Positions 1 to 7,582 of a DNA stretch of 44,614 nt are shown here, one piece after another; the stretch's first letter is position 1; the number at the start of each line of letters is the position of its first letter. Location: IMG/VR virus record IMGVR_UViG_3300049927_000218, positions 1-44,614 of that record. One strand, given 5' to 3'. The notes beneath the pieces were generated by a model. It was not told the DNA's origin. It made no database searches and saw only the letters and a list, made by a program, of their open reading frames with translations. The DNA is from a virus. The translations under genes were made by a program, and so were the position numbers.

Positions 1-36
1 GTCCGGGGGATGGGGGTTGCAGAGATTTGCCCCCCC
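1..36. other. left end of window, possible cos-side sequence
   Basis: A short non-coding stretch downstream of the HNH gene stop. It contains a G-run and a C-run (GGGGG at 13-17, CCCCCCC around 30-37) that could pair around a short loop. In circular or concatemeric form it would join positions 44572-44614 and form the roughly 80-base gap between the HNH and small terminase genes, where HK97-like phages usually carry cos. No end-to-end repeat with the right end is visible. The cos assignment is inference. Confidence 0.35.
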
Positions 37-426
37 CTACCTCCGGGCCGGATGGAGCCAGCCGGAGACTTGACGGTCGAGGCGGAGGAGCGTGGGCTCC
101 GCTTGGCCGTTCAGCCAGGCCATTTCGACGGCGCGCTTGATATTCTCGTGGCACCAGCGGCAGAGGCCCTGCCAATTGCCGCTGTCCCAGAACCTCGCCA
201 TGTCGCCCTTGTGGGGCTCGATATGATCGACGAGCTCGGCTCCGTGAGGAATGCCATTGGCCAGGCAGCAGACGCAGAGCGGATGCTTGGCGAGATAGGC
301 CTTGCGGGCCTTCTCCCATCGGCTGTCATAACCCCTTTCCCTCGCCGAGCCCCGGTGCTGATCGTATTCGCGTTTGGGAACGGCGGGCAGCCAGGGTGGC
401 CTGAAGGTCGAAGGCGCAATGGCCAT
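37..426 (-). CDS. HNH endonuclease, phage DNA-packaging type
   Basis: A 129-residue protein of the small phage HNH family. The N-terminal Arg-rich part (RGSARERGYDSRW) is followed by a CVCC cysteine pair, the VDHIEPHKGD core and the closing C-x2-C-H (CRWCHENI). These give the metal-bound beta-beta-alpha nuclease fold. In HK97-like phages such nucleases are encoded beside the terminase and assist terminase cleavage at cos. Here the small terminase gene would be the next gene across the window ends, which fits. I start it at the ATG at 426 because family members begin with this proline-rich segment; an in-frame GTG at 462 is possible. Confidence 0.88.
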   Translation of the reverse strand: MAIAPSTFRPPWLPAVPKREYDQHRGSARERGYDSRWEKARKAYLAKHPLCVCCLANGIPHGAELVDHIEPHKGDMARFWDSGNWQGLCRWCHENIKRAVEMAWLNGQAEPTLLRLDRQVSGWLHPARR

Positions 427-520
427 TACATGGCGTGTTCCCGAAATGGAAGAGCCCGGCACGCGATCAAGCGTCCGGGCGGATTTCGACAGTGGTAACG
501 CTTGTCAATGATTCGTGTCA

Positions 521-1099
521 CTATGTCAAGCCCCTCCCTTCGACCCGCCACAGGGAAAGCCGGAAGCCCGTCATGGCGTCGAGGAAGGCGAGGAACAGGG
601 CATGGAACTCGGCGTATTCTGCGAGCCGCTTGGCCACCACGTGGGCCGGCTCGCCCTGCCAGTCGAGGATGCATAGATAGGGCTGCCACTTGCCGTTGCT
701 CTTCTTGAGCTCCGTTGCGATCGAGCCGTCGCGGTTGTACATGGGATAGGGCCTGGCGAGGGGTACGACGATCTCACCCGGCGGGGGCTTGGCCCTTTCG
801 GCGGCCCGGATGGTCCTGATGAGGCGCCGCGAATCGTTGTCGAACCATTCGATCAGCTTGGCATCGATCAGCAGTGCATCTTCGTGGGCCGCCAGGAAGC
901 CATTGATCAGGCCGCCCGACACGCGCTCGCGGGTCATCGGAACCGAGGCGGCGTCGGTCCTAGCATAGCGATCGGCCTCGACATTGCTCGCCGCCCGCAC
1001 ACATTCGTCGCGATAGGCCCAGACCAGGGCCCGCCAGGCGGTGATCGGCCTTCTAAGGTCAGCCTTGGCTTTTTCCCCTGTTCTATTACCTTGTCCCAT
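521..1099 (-). CDS. conserved-looking phage protein of unknown function
   Basis: A soluble protein of about 192 residues, rich in charged helices, with no signal peptide or membrane segment. I do not recognise a family. The ATG at 1099 is preceded by GGAG at about 9 nt, so I prefer it to an upstream TTG at 1108. It lies between the inverted-repeat region that follows the primase gene and the HNH gene, and is probably the penultimate gene of the leftward early operon. A role in replication or packaging is suggested only by position. Confidence 0.7.
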   Translation of the reverse strand: MGQGNRTGEKAKADLRRPITAWRALVWAYRDECVRAASNVEADRYARTDAASVPMTRERVSGGLINGFLAAHEDALLIDAKLIEWFDNDSRRLIRTIRAAERAKPPPGEIVVPLARPYPMYNRDGSIATELKKSNGKWQPYLCILDWQGEPAHVVAKRLAEYAEFHALFLAFLDAMTGFRLSLWRVEGRGLT

Positions 1100-1154
1100 G
1101 CGGTCCAACTCCGGTCCATGCTGCCTTAATTCAAAAGACCCCTGATTTCCTTGG

Positions 1155-1306
1155 TTAGGTCCAGGCAGTCCAGGTGTCCCAGGCCCTTCTCTTAGGGAGA
1201 CATGAAAATTCCTCAGTCTCTCGGCCCGCCCCGCTCAGCGCCCGCCCCTCACTCGCGCGCGCGCGCACGGGAACCTGCATGGGACACCTGGCCCGCCTGG
1301 ACCTAA
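1155..1306. repeat. large inverted repeat (26-bp arms, 24/26 matches) with GTCCA iterations
   Basis: The left arm 1155-1180 (begins TTAGGTCCAGGC) and the right arm 1281-1306 (ends GCCTGGACCTAA) are reverse complements except for two central bases. They are separated by 100 bp that include an alternating GC tract (about 1252-1265). GTCCA is repeated near the left arm at about 1103, 1114, 1159 and 1168. The 247-bp gap 1100-1346 holds no gene I can support. It sits just downstream of the primase-helicase gene. It could be a replication origin, a regulatory RNA structure, or a protein-binding array; the sequence does not decide between them. Confidence 0.75.
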
Positions 1307-1346
1307 GCCCTTCCCATATGGGTTTTTCGTGTTTTCGCCGCCTGGG

Positions 1347-4043
1347 TCAGTCAAGGCCCGCATGGACCTCCCCTTCAAATTCGGGGGTTTCCTCGCCCCA
1401 GTCGATCTTGTGGCCGACGACGTTCTCGAAATCGAGCCGCGCCACCTCGAGGCCCGGAAGCCGATGCACATGGCGCCGCTTGTCCCCCTCGCGCACCCGG
1501 GCCGGCATGACGCCCTTCATCAGCCTCGCCACCGCCGAGCCGAAGGAGGCCTCGCCGAGCGGATGTCTCGCGCCATAGCGCTCGCAGCGCTTGAGATAAG
1601 CCTGATGGAAATCGCTCCTCGCCACCCATTGGGGCCAGGAACCGCCGTCAGTGAAGCCGCCGCGGGCCAGGAACTCGAAGATGAAGCTCTGGGCCGGATC
1701 GAAGCTCCGGATCTTCTGGGCGAACAGCGCGTCGGTCGCAGGGATCCGGCGGAGCGCCGCCCTGTCGATCTTCCAGTTCATCAGGGCATGGAGGAGTGCT
1801 GCCTTGGCCTCGGGGCGTTTGTAGAGTTCGACCAAGTCGCGGAAATAGGCCTGGTCGCCGATCCGGTGGGCCGCCACGTCGACGACACAGTAACGCCGGG
1901 CCTCGGGCCCCACTGGCACCACCCAGTCCTCGTTCGACGAGATGAGCAGGTGCACGAAGTTGGGAAGCCTGATGGGATCGACACCCTTCATTTCGATCAT
2001 GTTGAACGACGAAGTGATCAGGCCCTTGAGCTGGCCCTCGGCCGCCTTGTCGCCGGCCCAGAATCCCTCATCGGCCTGGAGCAGCAGGCAGGCCGCCATG
2101 TGGGCGTTGAACTGTCCCGTCAGATAGCGCCCGCTGTCGATCAGGAAATAGGAGGCGGGAAAGAGCGAGCCCACGATGTTGCCGGCGATCGTCTTGCCCG
2201 CGCCCTCTTTCCCCCGCATCACCAGCGACGTGCCGAAGCGCTCGCGGGGGAACTGGATGAGTGAGGCGAACCAGGCGATCACCCATTCGGCGACGTGGGC
2301 GTTGCCGCCGCACACCACCTCGCTGATATGATCGAGCCAGGGGGCGGCGAGGCTATCGTCTGCACACGGATCGATGTCATAGCCCCGCCACAGATTGTAA
2401 TAGCTGTTGGGCCTCGCCGCCTCGCCGGGCGCCAGGGGATAGAATTCGACGCCGCGGAACTGGCGCCGCTCCTTGTGCTGGAGCCACCAGTCGGCATAAT
2501 TCTGGAGCCTGCCGCCTTCCATCACCCGCCGTGGCCGCATCCAGGCCGAGAAGCCGTCCAGCGAATAGATGCGGAAGCGCTCCATGGAATGCGCCGCGTC
2601 GACCGGATTATCGGCGATCACCACGGCCTTCTGGCCCAGCATGACAAGCGCATAGTCGCGGTTCATCTTGTCGAGGATTGCTCCGTGGTCGGAGAATTCG
2701 CTCGTAGCCTTGTCGCGTTTTTTCTTCCGGTCGAACTTGACGATCGCCGCCGTGACCTTCCGCTCTTTCCAGAGGCTGCGAAGCCTGCCGGCGAACTCGC
2801 CCTCATAGGCCCCCCGTGCCGCGTCGTCGGCGATCGCCGAGCATGCTTCGGCGACGGCGGTGGCGAGTGCCGCGCGGCCTTCCGGCGTGTCGACCTTGGC
2901 TTCCGCCACAAGCCCCCGCCAGACCATTTCGCTCAGCGGCACGCCGCCCCTAAGCTGCTGAGAGAGCCCTTCGCCGCCATAGGAATTAATCCATTGATCG
3001 GGGTCTTTTCCTTCGCCAAGCGTCACAAAGCGTAAAGACCGCCCCGGCGCGGCATGGGGTAATGCGAGTGTGGCGAGACGGGCCGCCGCTTTCTCGCCCG
3101 CGTCGTCGCCGTCGAGACAGACGATGGCGTCGGGAGAAAGCCGCCACAGGCCCTCGAGCTGCAGGTCCGATATGGCCGTGCCCATGGGTGCTACCGCCGC
3201 AAAGCCGGCCCGCTCGAGCGCCATCACATCGAAATAGCCCTCGGCCAGAACGGCGCGGCCCGATATCTTGACAAGCTCCCGGGCCCGGTCGGCGTTCCAC
3301 AAGATGCTGCCCTTGTCGAACAGTGGCGTCTCCGGCGAGTTGAGGTACTTCGCCCGGTCCTTATGGTCCTCGAGATCGCGGCCGGCGAAGCCAACGAGCC
3401 GCCCCAGCCGATCGCGGATCGGAAACATCAGGCGTCCGCGGAAGCGTTCATAGGTGAAGCCATCGGCCTCGTTGCGGCCCGTCAGTCCCGCCTCGAGGGC
3501 GAGCTCATGACCGATCTTCCGTTCACGGAGGATCGCAATCAACCCGCCCTGGGCCGGCGCCAGGCCAAGGCCGAAAGCCCTGGCCTGGTCTTCGGGAACG
3601 TTGCGGGTGGCGAGGTAGGCGCGGCCCATGATCCCAGCCTTGTCATCCCACAGGGTTTTCGCGAACCATTCGGTGGCAACCTCGAGCGCCTCGCGCAGAC
3701 TCTTCCGTCGTTCCTCCTTGGCGAGCGCTTGGGGATCGGCGGCGGGCATTTGTAGCCCCGCCCGTTTCGCCAGCTCCTGGGCCGCCTCGAAGAAAGTGAG
3801 GCCCTTCGCCTCCTCGAGATATTTGAAATGATCGCCGGAGACCTTGCAGCCGAAGCAGTGATAGAAGCCCTTTCCGTCATCGACATGGAAGGAGGCCGAC
3901 TTCTCGCTGTGAAAGGGACAGCAGGCCCAATAGTCGCCGCGCTTCGGGTTCGACTTCTGGGAATCCCATACCAACGACAGAAGCTGCGACAGGGGCACCC
4001 GCGCCTTCGCCTCATCGATGAAACTTTGCGGCAGCAGGCTCAC
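1347..4043 (-). CDS. fused DNA primase-helicase
   Basis: An 898-residue replication protein. The N terminus is a DnaG-type CHC2 zinc finger (C42, H45, C63, C66; motifs CCPFH and CFGC). A DnaG-like catalytic core with Toprim motifs follows (AEGYFDV near 268, CLDGDDAG near 310). The C-terminal half is a D5/DUF5906-like superfamily 3 helicase ATPase with Walker A GKEGAGKT near 617 and a sensor-like LLISSNEDW. It would prime and unwind phage DNA, and is the only replication enzyme in the window; no DNA polymerase is seen. The start is GTG at 4043, overlapping the upstream stop as GTGA, which implies translational coupling. Confidence 0.93.
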   Translation of the reverse strand: MSLLPQSFIDEAKARVPLSQLLSLVWDSQKSNPKRGDYWACCPFHSEKSASFHVDDGKGFYHCFGCKVSGDHFKYLEEAKGLTFFEAAQELAKRAGLQMPAADPQALAKEERRKSLREALEVATEWFAKTLWDDKAGIMGRAYLATRNVPEDQARAFGLGLAPAQGGLIAILRERKIGHELALEAGLTGRNEADGFTYERFRGRLMFPIRDRLGRLVGFAGRDLEDHKDRAKYLNSPETPLFDKGSILWNADRARELVKISGRAVLAEGYFDVMALERAGFAAVAPMGTAISDLQLEGLWRLSPDAIVCLDGDDAGEKAAARLATLALPHAAPGRSLRFVTLGEGKDPDQWINSYGGEGLSQQLRGGVPLSEMVWRGLVAEAKVDTPEGRAALATAVAEACSAIADDAARGAYEGEFAGRLRSLWKERKVTAAIVKFDRKKKRDKATSEFSDHGAILDKMNRDYALVMLGQKAVVIADNPVDAAHSMERFRIYSLDGFSAWMRPRRVMEGGRLQNYADWWLQHKERRQFRGVEFYPLAPGEAARPNSYYNLWRGYDIDPCADDSLAAPWLDHISEVVCGGNAHVAEWVIAWFASLIQFPRERFGTSLVMRGKEGAGKTIAGNIVGSLFPASYFLIDSGRYLTGQFNAHMAACLLLQADEGFWAGDKAAEGQLKGLITSSFNMIEMKGVDPIRLPNFVHLLISSNEDWVVPVGPEARRYCVVDVAAHRIGDQAYFRDLVELYKRPEAKAALLHALMNWKIDRAALRRIPATDALFAQKIRSFDPAQSFIFEFLARGGFTDGGSWPQWVARSDFHQAYLKRCERYGARHPLGEASFGSAVARLMKGVMPARVREGDKRRHVHRLPGLEVARLDFENVVGHKIDWGEETPEFEGEVHAGLD

Positions 4044-4228
4044 AGCAAGCTCCCCTGGCGGGGTGGCGGCGGCGCAATGGTGGTGAGAGGCGTTTCGCTC
4101 CTCGCCTCGTCCGGCCAGATCAGGCCGCGATGGTCAAGGCAAGCGAACTTGATGGTGTCATGGCGCAGCGACCCGAAGCCATAAAGGGCGAGTCTCGTGC
4201 AGCCTCGCATGACGCACTGCTTCTCCAT
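4040..4228 (-). CDS. small possible zinc-binding protein
   Basis: A 62-residue protein with C-x4-C near the N terminus and C-x2-H further on (CVMRGC and CLDH), which could bind one metal ion. The C-terminal part is proline-rich. Its stop overlaps the primase GTG start. Function unknown; tight coupling to the primase suggests a replication-linked role, but that is only positional. Confidence 0.65.
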   Translation of the reverse strand: MEKQCVMRGCTRLALYGFGSLRHDTIKFACLDHRGLIWPDEARSETPLTTIAPPPPRQGSLL

Positions 4229-4234
4229 CGTGCT

Positions 4235-4417
4235 TCAACCCGCCGCGGCGCGGATGCGCCCAATGTCCCGCCGTGCCTCCACGTCGAGAATCTCGCGGCG
4301 CAAATTCTCCGCCGCCGCGATCTTCGCTTCGACCGAGGCAAGTTCGGCTTTGAGCGAGTCCCGATAGTGTCTCGCCGACCTGATCCGCACCGCCGGTTCG
4401 CGCAGCGTCTCGCTCAT
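4235..4417 (-). CDS. small coiled-coil protein
   Basis: A 60-residue, highly charged protein predicted to be almost entirely helical, with Leu/Ala heptads (AELASVEAKIAAAENLRREI). Its ATG overlaps the upstream stop as ATGA at 4414-4417. No family recognised. Confidence 0.65.
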   Translation of the reverse strand: MSETLREPAVRIRSARHYRDSLKAELASVEAKIAAAENLRREILDVEARRDIGRIRAAAG

Positions 4418-4767
4418 ATAAGGCCCTCGCTGGCCGCTTGCCTGGCCCGGGCGATGTCGCCGCGATTGACCCCGAGACGCGCGCGGATTTCGTCCAGGCT
4501 CACCCCGTCATCGCGGAGTTTCAGGATGGCGCGGGCCAGGCTGCAATCGATCTTTTTCTTCCCCGTGCCGCCGTTATGGTGGCCACGGCCGCCGGACATC
4601 GCCCCGGCCATCTGCCCCTTTTCCGTCGCCGCACCGATCGCTGCATAGTCGGGAGAAAAATCGCAAGGCACCCGGCGGTCGCGGAACTCGACGCCATGAG
4701 CCCGGTGGACGATCACCCGGAAATAGCCGTCGAGATTGTCGCGTATATCTTGTTCGGTGATGATCAT
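4414..4767 (-). CDS. putative helix-turn-helix DNA-binding protein
   Basis: A 117-residue protein. The start is set at the ATG at 4767 because it forms an ATGA overlap with the upstream methyltransferase gene; a longer frame to 4857 would lie inside that gene. The last 45 residues look like a helix-turn-helix (VSLDEIRARLGVNRGDIARA), preceded by a Gly/Lys-rich linker. Likely a small regulator or DNA-structure protein; target unknown. Confidence 0.7.
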   Translation of the reverse strand: MIITEQDIRDNLDGYFRVIVHRAHGVEFRDRRVPCDFSPDYAAIGAATEKGQMAGAMSGGRGHHNGGTGKKKIDCSLARAILKLRDDGVSLDEIRARLGVNRGDIARARQAASEGLI

Positions 4768-5468
4768 GCACCCTCGCGCTCGAATAGGCTCGCCTGGCGC
4801 TGGTCGCGCCGGTCCATCGTCAAGAACTTGGGATCGCCCATGAAGCCGCGCTCCCAAATGAACCAGCCATTATAGGTCGGCGGCGCCCCCCCGCCGGTGA
4901 AGTCGATCTTCCAGCGCATCAGATAGACCCGGGCCGGGGGATGGGCTGCCCACAATTCCGCGGTGCCGAAGGCGCCGGGCCATGACCAGGGGAGCAAAAG
5001 CGCCATGTAATCGACGGCAAGAGTTTCAAGCGCATGCCACATCCATTGGCAATCGCCGTCCCTGGCATTGCAGCGGTTGAAGGGCGGATTGGTGACGATC
5101 GCCCGAGCAGGCGCACGGTCGAAGGCGAAGAAATCCTTGATCAACGCGCCGCAGCCGCGGTCGCGGAGATCGGAAGCGAAGACGCCATGACCGCATCGTT
5201 CGAGATCGCGAACCATGCGGCCGTCGCCTGAGGCCGGTTCCCATAGAACCGGGTGAAGCTTGAGCCGCTCCGCCTCGTAGTGGCAAAGCGCCAGCGTTGG
5301 GTCCGGTGGCGTCGGCGTAAAATCGTCTTTGGCCCTGGCGACGGTTTCAACTTTCGCATAACTGCCATCGAGCAGCCGCACAGGCTTCAGCTTAGCCGTG
5401 TTGCCGGTGGCGCGAAATAGGCCTCGGGCCGACGCTGCCGGAGGCGGCCCTTTTAACGGCGCCATCAC
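4764..5468 (-). CDS. SAM-dependent DNA methyltransferase, adenine-N6 type
   Basis: A 234-residue protein. SAM-binding motif I is WEPASGDG (about 76-83) and the catalytic amino-methyltransferase motif IV is NPPF (127-130), the form typical of phage adenine-N6 enzymes. It would methylate phage DNA, perhaps against host restriction or as a replication or regulatory mark. No cognate nuclease gene lies next to it, so it is an orphan enzyme. The start is GTG 5468 (GTGA overlap with the upstream stop) or the ATG directly after it. It may matter that a second, Dam-type methylase near 17824 is broken. Confidence 0.85.
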   Translation of the reverse strand: MMAPLKGPPPAASARGLFRATGNTAKLKPVRLLDGSYAKVETVARAKDDFTPTPPDPTLALCHYEAERLKLHPVLWEPASGDGRMVRDLERCGHGVFASDLRDRGCGALIKDFFAFDRAPARAIVTNPPFNRCNARDGDCQWMWHALETLAVDYMALLLPWSWPGAFGTAELWAAHPPARVYLMRWKIDFTGGGAPPTYNGWFIWERGFMGDPKFLTMDRRDQRQASLFEREGA

Positions 5469-6013
5469 TCCACCGCCTCCAGGCGATAGCCTCCGAAATA
5501 ACCCTTCCTGACCGCGATCAGCGCGGCGGCCGGGGCCAGCTTTTCGTTGAGGCCGCGCAGCGCCTTCCGCGTGGCGTCTTTACTGTTATCGAAGATCGCC
5601 CGCACATTTGAGCCTTTGCACCACTCGCCGTCGGCCAGGCTGTTGAGCAGTTCCATGGTGGCGAACTGCTGCTCGCTGCAGGCGATCTTCTGGCCGTTGA
5701 CCTCATAGGTCTGGGTCTCGTCCGCCGCGGCGGCGGTCCGTCGCGTGGGTTTCGGCTTCTTGTAGGCCCGCGTTTTCTGGTGGGTGATCCGCAACGGAGC
5801 CTCAGCCACGGCAGCGCCCCCCCGGGCCAGCAGCTCACGCGCCAGCTTGAGGCCGTCGAGCTCGTGGGCGCGCCGCTTGATCTCCCCATCGAGGATTGCA
5901 AGTGCCGTTGACGTCCCGCTCATTGTTTCACTCCCGTTCGATCTGCTCGGAGCCCGCGCGCGAAAGCCCCCCGTCATGGCGGTGTCGAAGTCAGGTTCGG
6001 GCCGCTCGCTCAT
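5465..6013 (-). CDS. unknown protein with C-terminal winged-helix-like segment
   Basis: A 182-residue protein from the ATG at 6013, which gives an ATGA overlap with the upstream stop. An internal ATG at 5923 has a clear GGGAG ribosome site and could be a second or the real start (152 residues). A middle Lys/Arg/Ala-rich linker (around residues 85-110) separates a helical N-terminal region from a compact C-terminal domain that looks like a winged helix. Probably DNA-associated; no precise family recognised. Confidence 0.68.
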   Translation of the reverse strand: MSERPEPDFDTAMTGGFRARAPSRSNGSETMSGTSTALAILDGEIKRRAHELDGLKLARELLARGGAAVAEAPLRITHQKTRAYKKPKPTRRTAAAADETQTYEVNGQKIACSEQQFATMELLNSLADGEWCKGSNVRAIFDNSKDATRKALRGLNEKLAPAAALIAVRKGYFGGYRLEAVE

Positions 6014-6384
6014 GCCGCCTCCAAATGTTCCGCCATGTCGGCGATTTCGTAGTGTCCGACCCGCCAACGGATCAGCCCGAGGCCGAAGGGCGTCAGGTGG
6101 CGTTCAAGACTCCACAGCATCACATGAAGAATATTCAGAGGGTCGAGCGGTCCACCGTCCGGATCGTCGCCATAGATGATGGGAACCAGTTGGGGGACGG
6201 TCAGGGCGCGCCCCCAATTGACGATAAAAGTGACGAGAAGTGCGAAAGTCGTTTTTCCGAAGCGGCGCCTGAGTCCGAAGCGCCGGAGCTCGCAGATTCT
6301 GAGATCGAGCACGAGGCCGAACCCCTGGGGCTCGAGCGATGCCCCGCAGGCGATGACGACGGAGATGGGAAAATTGGGCCTCAT
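6010..6384 (-). CDS. winged-helix protein resembling OmpR-type DNA-binding domains
   Basis: A 124-residue protein whose C-terminal 60 residues follow the pattern of a response-regulator effector domain: ALTVPQLVPIIYGDDPDGGP, then a long recognition-type helix, then a hairpin ending WRVGHYEI. No receiver domain is present, so regulation by phosphorylation is unlikely. Such stand-alone domains occur in alphaproteobacterial phages. ATGA overlap downstream. Confidence 0.7.
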   Translation of the reverse strand: MRPNFPISVVIACGASLEPQGFGLVLDLRICELRRFGLRRRFGKTTFALLVTFIVNWGRALTVPQLVPIIYGDDPDGGPLDPLNILHVMLWSLERHLTPFGLGLIRWRVGHYEIADMAEHLEAA

Positions 6385-6575
6385 TCCTTGATCGCCCCGG
6401 CTCTCAGGCGTTCCGCCACGAAGCCCGACAGCTGTTCCAGCCAGCGGGCCGCCAATTCAGGGCCCACCTGCTTGTCGTGGACCTGGCCGTCCACCGTCTT
6501 CACCACCAGCTCGAGCCCCTCTTCGCCATCGGAGCGCAGCGTGACCAGTGCCAGCTTGGGATGGATCGAGGTCAT
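6381..6575 (-). CDS. small unknown early protein
   Basis: A 64-residue protein. The start at 6575 is chosen because its ATG overlaps the upstream stop as ATGA; the longer frame to 6812 is antisense to neighbouring genes' coding frames and less likely. The pattern is beta-rich N terminus, helical C terminus. No family recognised. Confidence 0.65.
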   Translation of the reverse strand: MTSIHPKLALVTLRSDGEEGLELVVKTVDGQVHDKQVGPELAARWLEQLSGFVAERLRAGAIKE

Positions 6576-6790
6576 GGGCGCGCCGGAAAGACTGGGGCGT
6601 GGGACGGGGAGGATTGGCGCTTGGCCCATCGCCGCGTTGCACACTCCCGGATGAAGGCCCAAGCCTCGCCTTCGGTCTCGCAGGTCCGTGTCGAATAACC
6701 ATGCGCACCGAAATGGTTCGCACGATATTTCCACTTTCCGGATTGGGCATCGAACCAAGGCGTGCAGCGCGGGTCGCTCACGGCGTTCAT
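6572..6790 (-). CDS. small protein resembling AP2/integrase-like DNA-binding fold
   Basis: A 72-residue protein rich in aromatic and basic residues, with the order FDAQSGKWKYRANHFGAHGY then EGEAWAFIREC. This strand-strand-strand-helix arrangement recalls AP2-like and integrase arm-binding domains found as small phage proteins. That family link is a guess. Both ends form ATGA overlaps with neighbours, supporting the gene itself. Confidence 0.65.
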   Translation of the reverse strand: MNAVSDPRCTPWFDAQSGKWKYRANHFGAHGYSTRTCETEGEAWAFIRECATRRWAKRQSSPSHAPVFPARP

Positions 6791-7170
6791 GACGCCGCCC
6801 CTTGCCGGTCATCGGGAATCGGTTGAGCCTTAGCAGGTTTCAACCCGGGAGGAGGCACGACATGACAAACACCGCGGCTATCGAAGACGCGCTGGGGCGT
6901 CTCGCGGCGCTTGAAGTCCTCGCTGTCCATCTGATGGCGGAGATTCTCAATCGCTTCGGCGATGAGCGGCGCATGGCCGAGCTCATGAAGAACGTAGAGA
7001 ATGATCTGCGTGGCGAAATCCTCTCCGCCGAGTTCGCCAACCAGAGGGTGCTGGAAAAGGCGCTGGCGGCGCACTTCAAGTTTCGCGAGATGCTCCGCCT
7101 CTAGCCGCGCCATCAAGACTTTGTGGCCGGGATCATCCGCAGCCGGGGATGGTTTCTGTGCCTCGCTCAT
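6787..7170 (-). CDS. unknown early protein
   Basis: A 127-residue helical, charged protein. A strong GGAGG ribosome site lies 7 nt before the ATG, inside the end of the upstream gene, and both ends form ATGA overlaps. No domain recognised. The opposite strand of this gene carries an open frame (6862-7104) with its own good ribosome site; see findings. Confidence 0.68.
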   Translation of the reverse strand: MSEAQKPSPAADDPGHKVLMARLEAEHLAKLEVRRQRLFQHPLVGELGGEDFATQIILYVLHELGHAPLIAEAIENLRHQMDSEDFKRRETPQRVFDSRGVCHVVPPPGLKPAKAQPIPDDRQGAAS

Positions 7171-7475
7171 TCCGCCGCCTCCAGCTTTTCGTTCGCCTCT
7201 TCCCCTGCGGGAGAGGAAGGCTGAACGTCCCGCGTTGCGGCGGGTGAGGGCCCGACCGGATGCAGCGCCAGGAGATAGTCGCGGAGGGCGAGCTCCTCGC
7301 TGACAACCGCCTCGGTCAGGCGGTGCAGATTGCGCCTAAGTGTCGAACCCGGCTGCTGCCGGGCGCGGTAGTAGGTCCCGAAATTCACCCCGGCCATATT
7401 GGCCAATACTTTGGGCGGCAGGCGTAGCCGGGCAATTCGTTTGTCAATCTCTTCAATCTGGAGTATCGGTTGCAT
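7167..7475 (-). CDS. Cro-type helix-turn-helix regulator, first gene of the leftward early operon
   Basis: A 102-residue protein with a Cro/CI-type fold: IDKRIARLRLPPKVLANMAGV holds the scaffold and first helix of the HTH (residues 9-29), followed by a recognition helix in NFGTYYRARQQ. The C-terminal 30 residues look disordered. It heads the leftward operon and is divergent from the repressor-like gene, the classic cro position. Its start codon lies inside an operator-like repeat (7469-7487), so autoregulation is likely. Confidence 0.78.
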   Translation of the reverse strand: MQPILQIEEIDKRIARLRLPPKVLANMAGVNFGTYYRARQQPGSTLRRNLHRLTEAVVSEELALRDYLLALHPVGPSPAATRDVQPSSPAGEEANEKLEAAE

Positions 7476-7582
7476 ACTTTCAACTGAGTGAAGTGATTTC
7501 CGTCAACTGTCAAGCGTACAACTACGACATTCCGCAATTGGATTTCCGGTGCAAACAATCGGTCGCATGAATGCAACCGATA
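7464..7582. promoter_or_regulatory. divergent immunity switch: operator pair and promoters
   Basis: A perfect 12-bp inverted repeat (TATCGGTTGCAT at 7464-7475, ATGCAACCGATA at 7571-7582) covers the start region of both divergent genes. A 19-bp sequence at 7469-7487 (GTTGCATACTTTCAACTGA) recurs with 17/19 identity at 8711-8729. A consensus -35 TTGACA reads leftward at 7514-7509; its -10 is weak. These are the best operator candidates for the repressor and Cro-like proteins. Assignment of protein to site is inferred. Confidence 0.7.

Noticed and set aside
1329-2264. Long plus-strand frames opposite the primase, tail and capsid genes (for example 1329-2264, 30078-32411, 38902-40320)
   Set aside because: They lie fully antisense to clear family members and show no domains, operon joins or coding sense; they are expected in GC-rich DNA.
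5924-5931. A second parS-like half site (TGTTTCAC)
   Set aside because: Only one half is present; the following bases do not form the palindrome, and it lies at the start of a coding frame.
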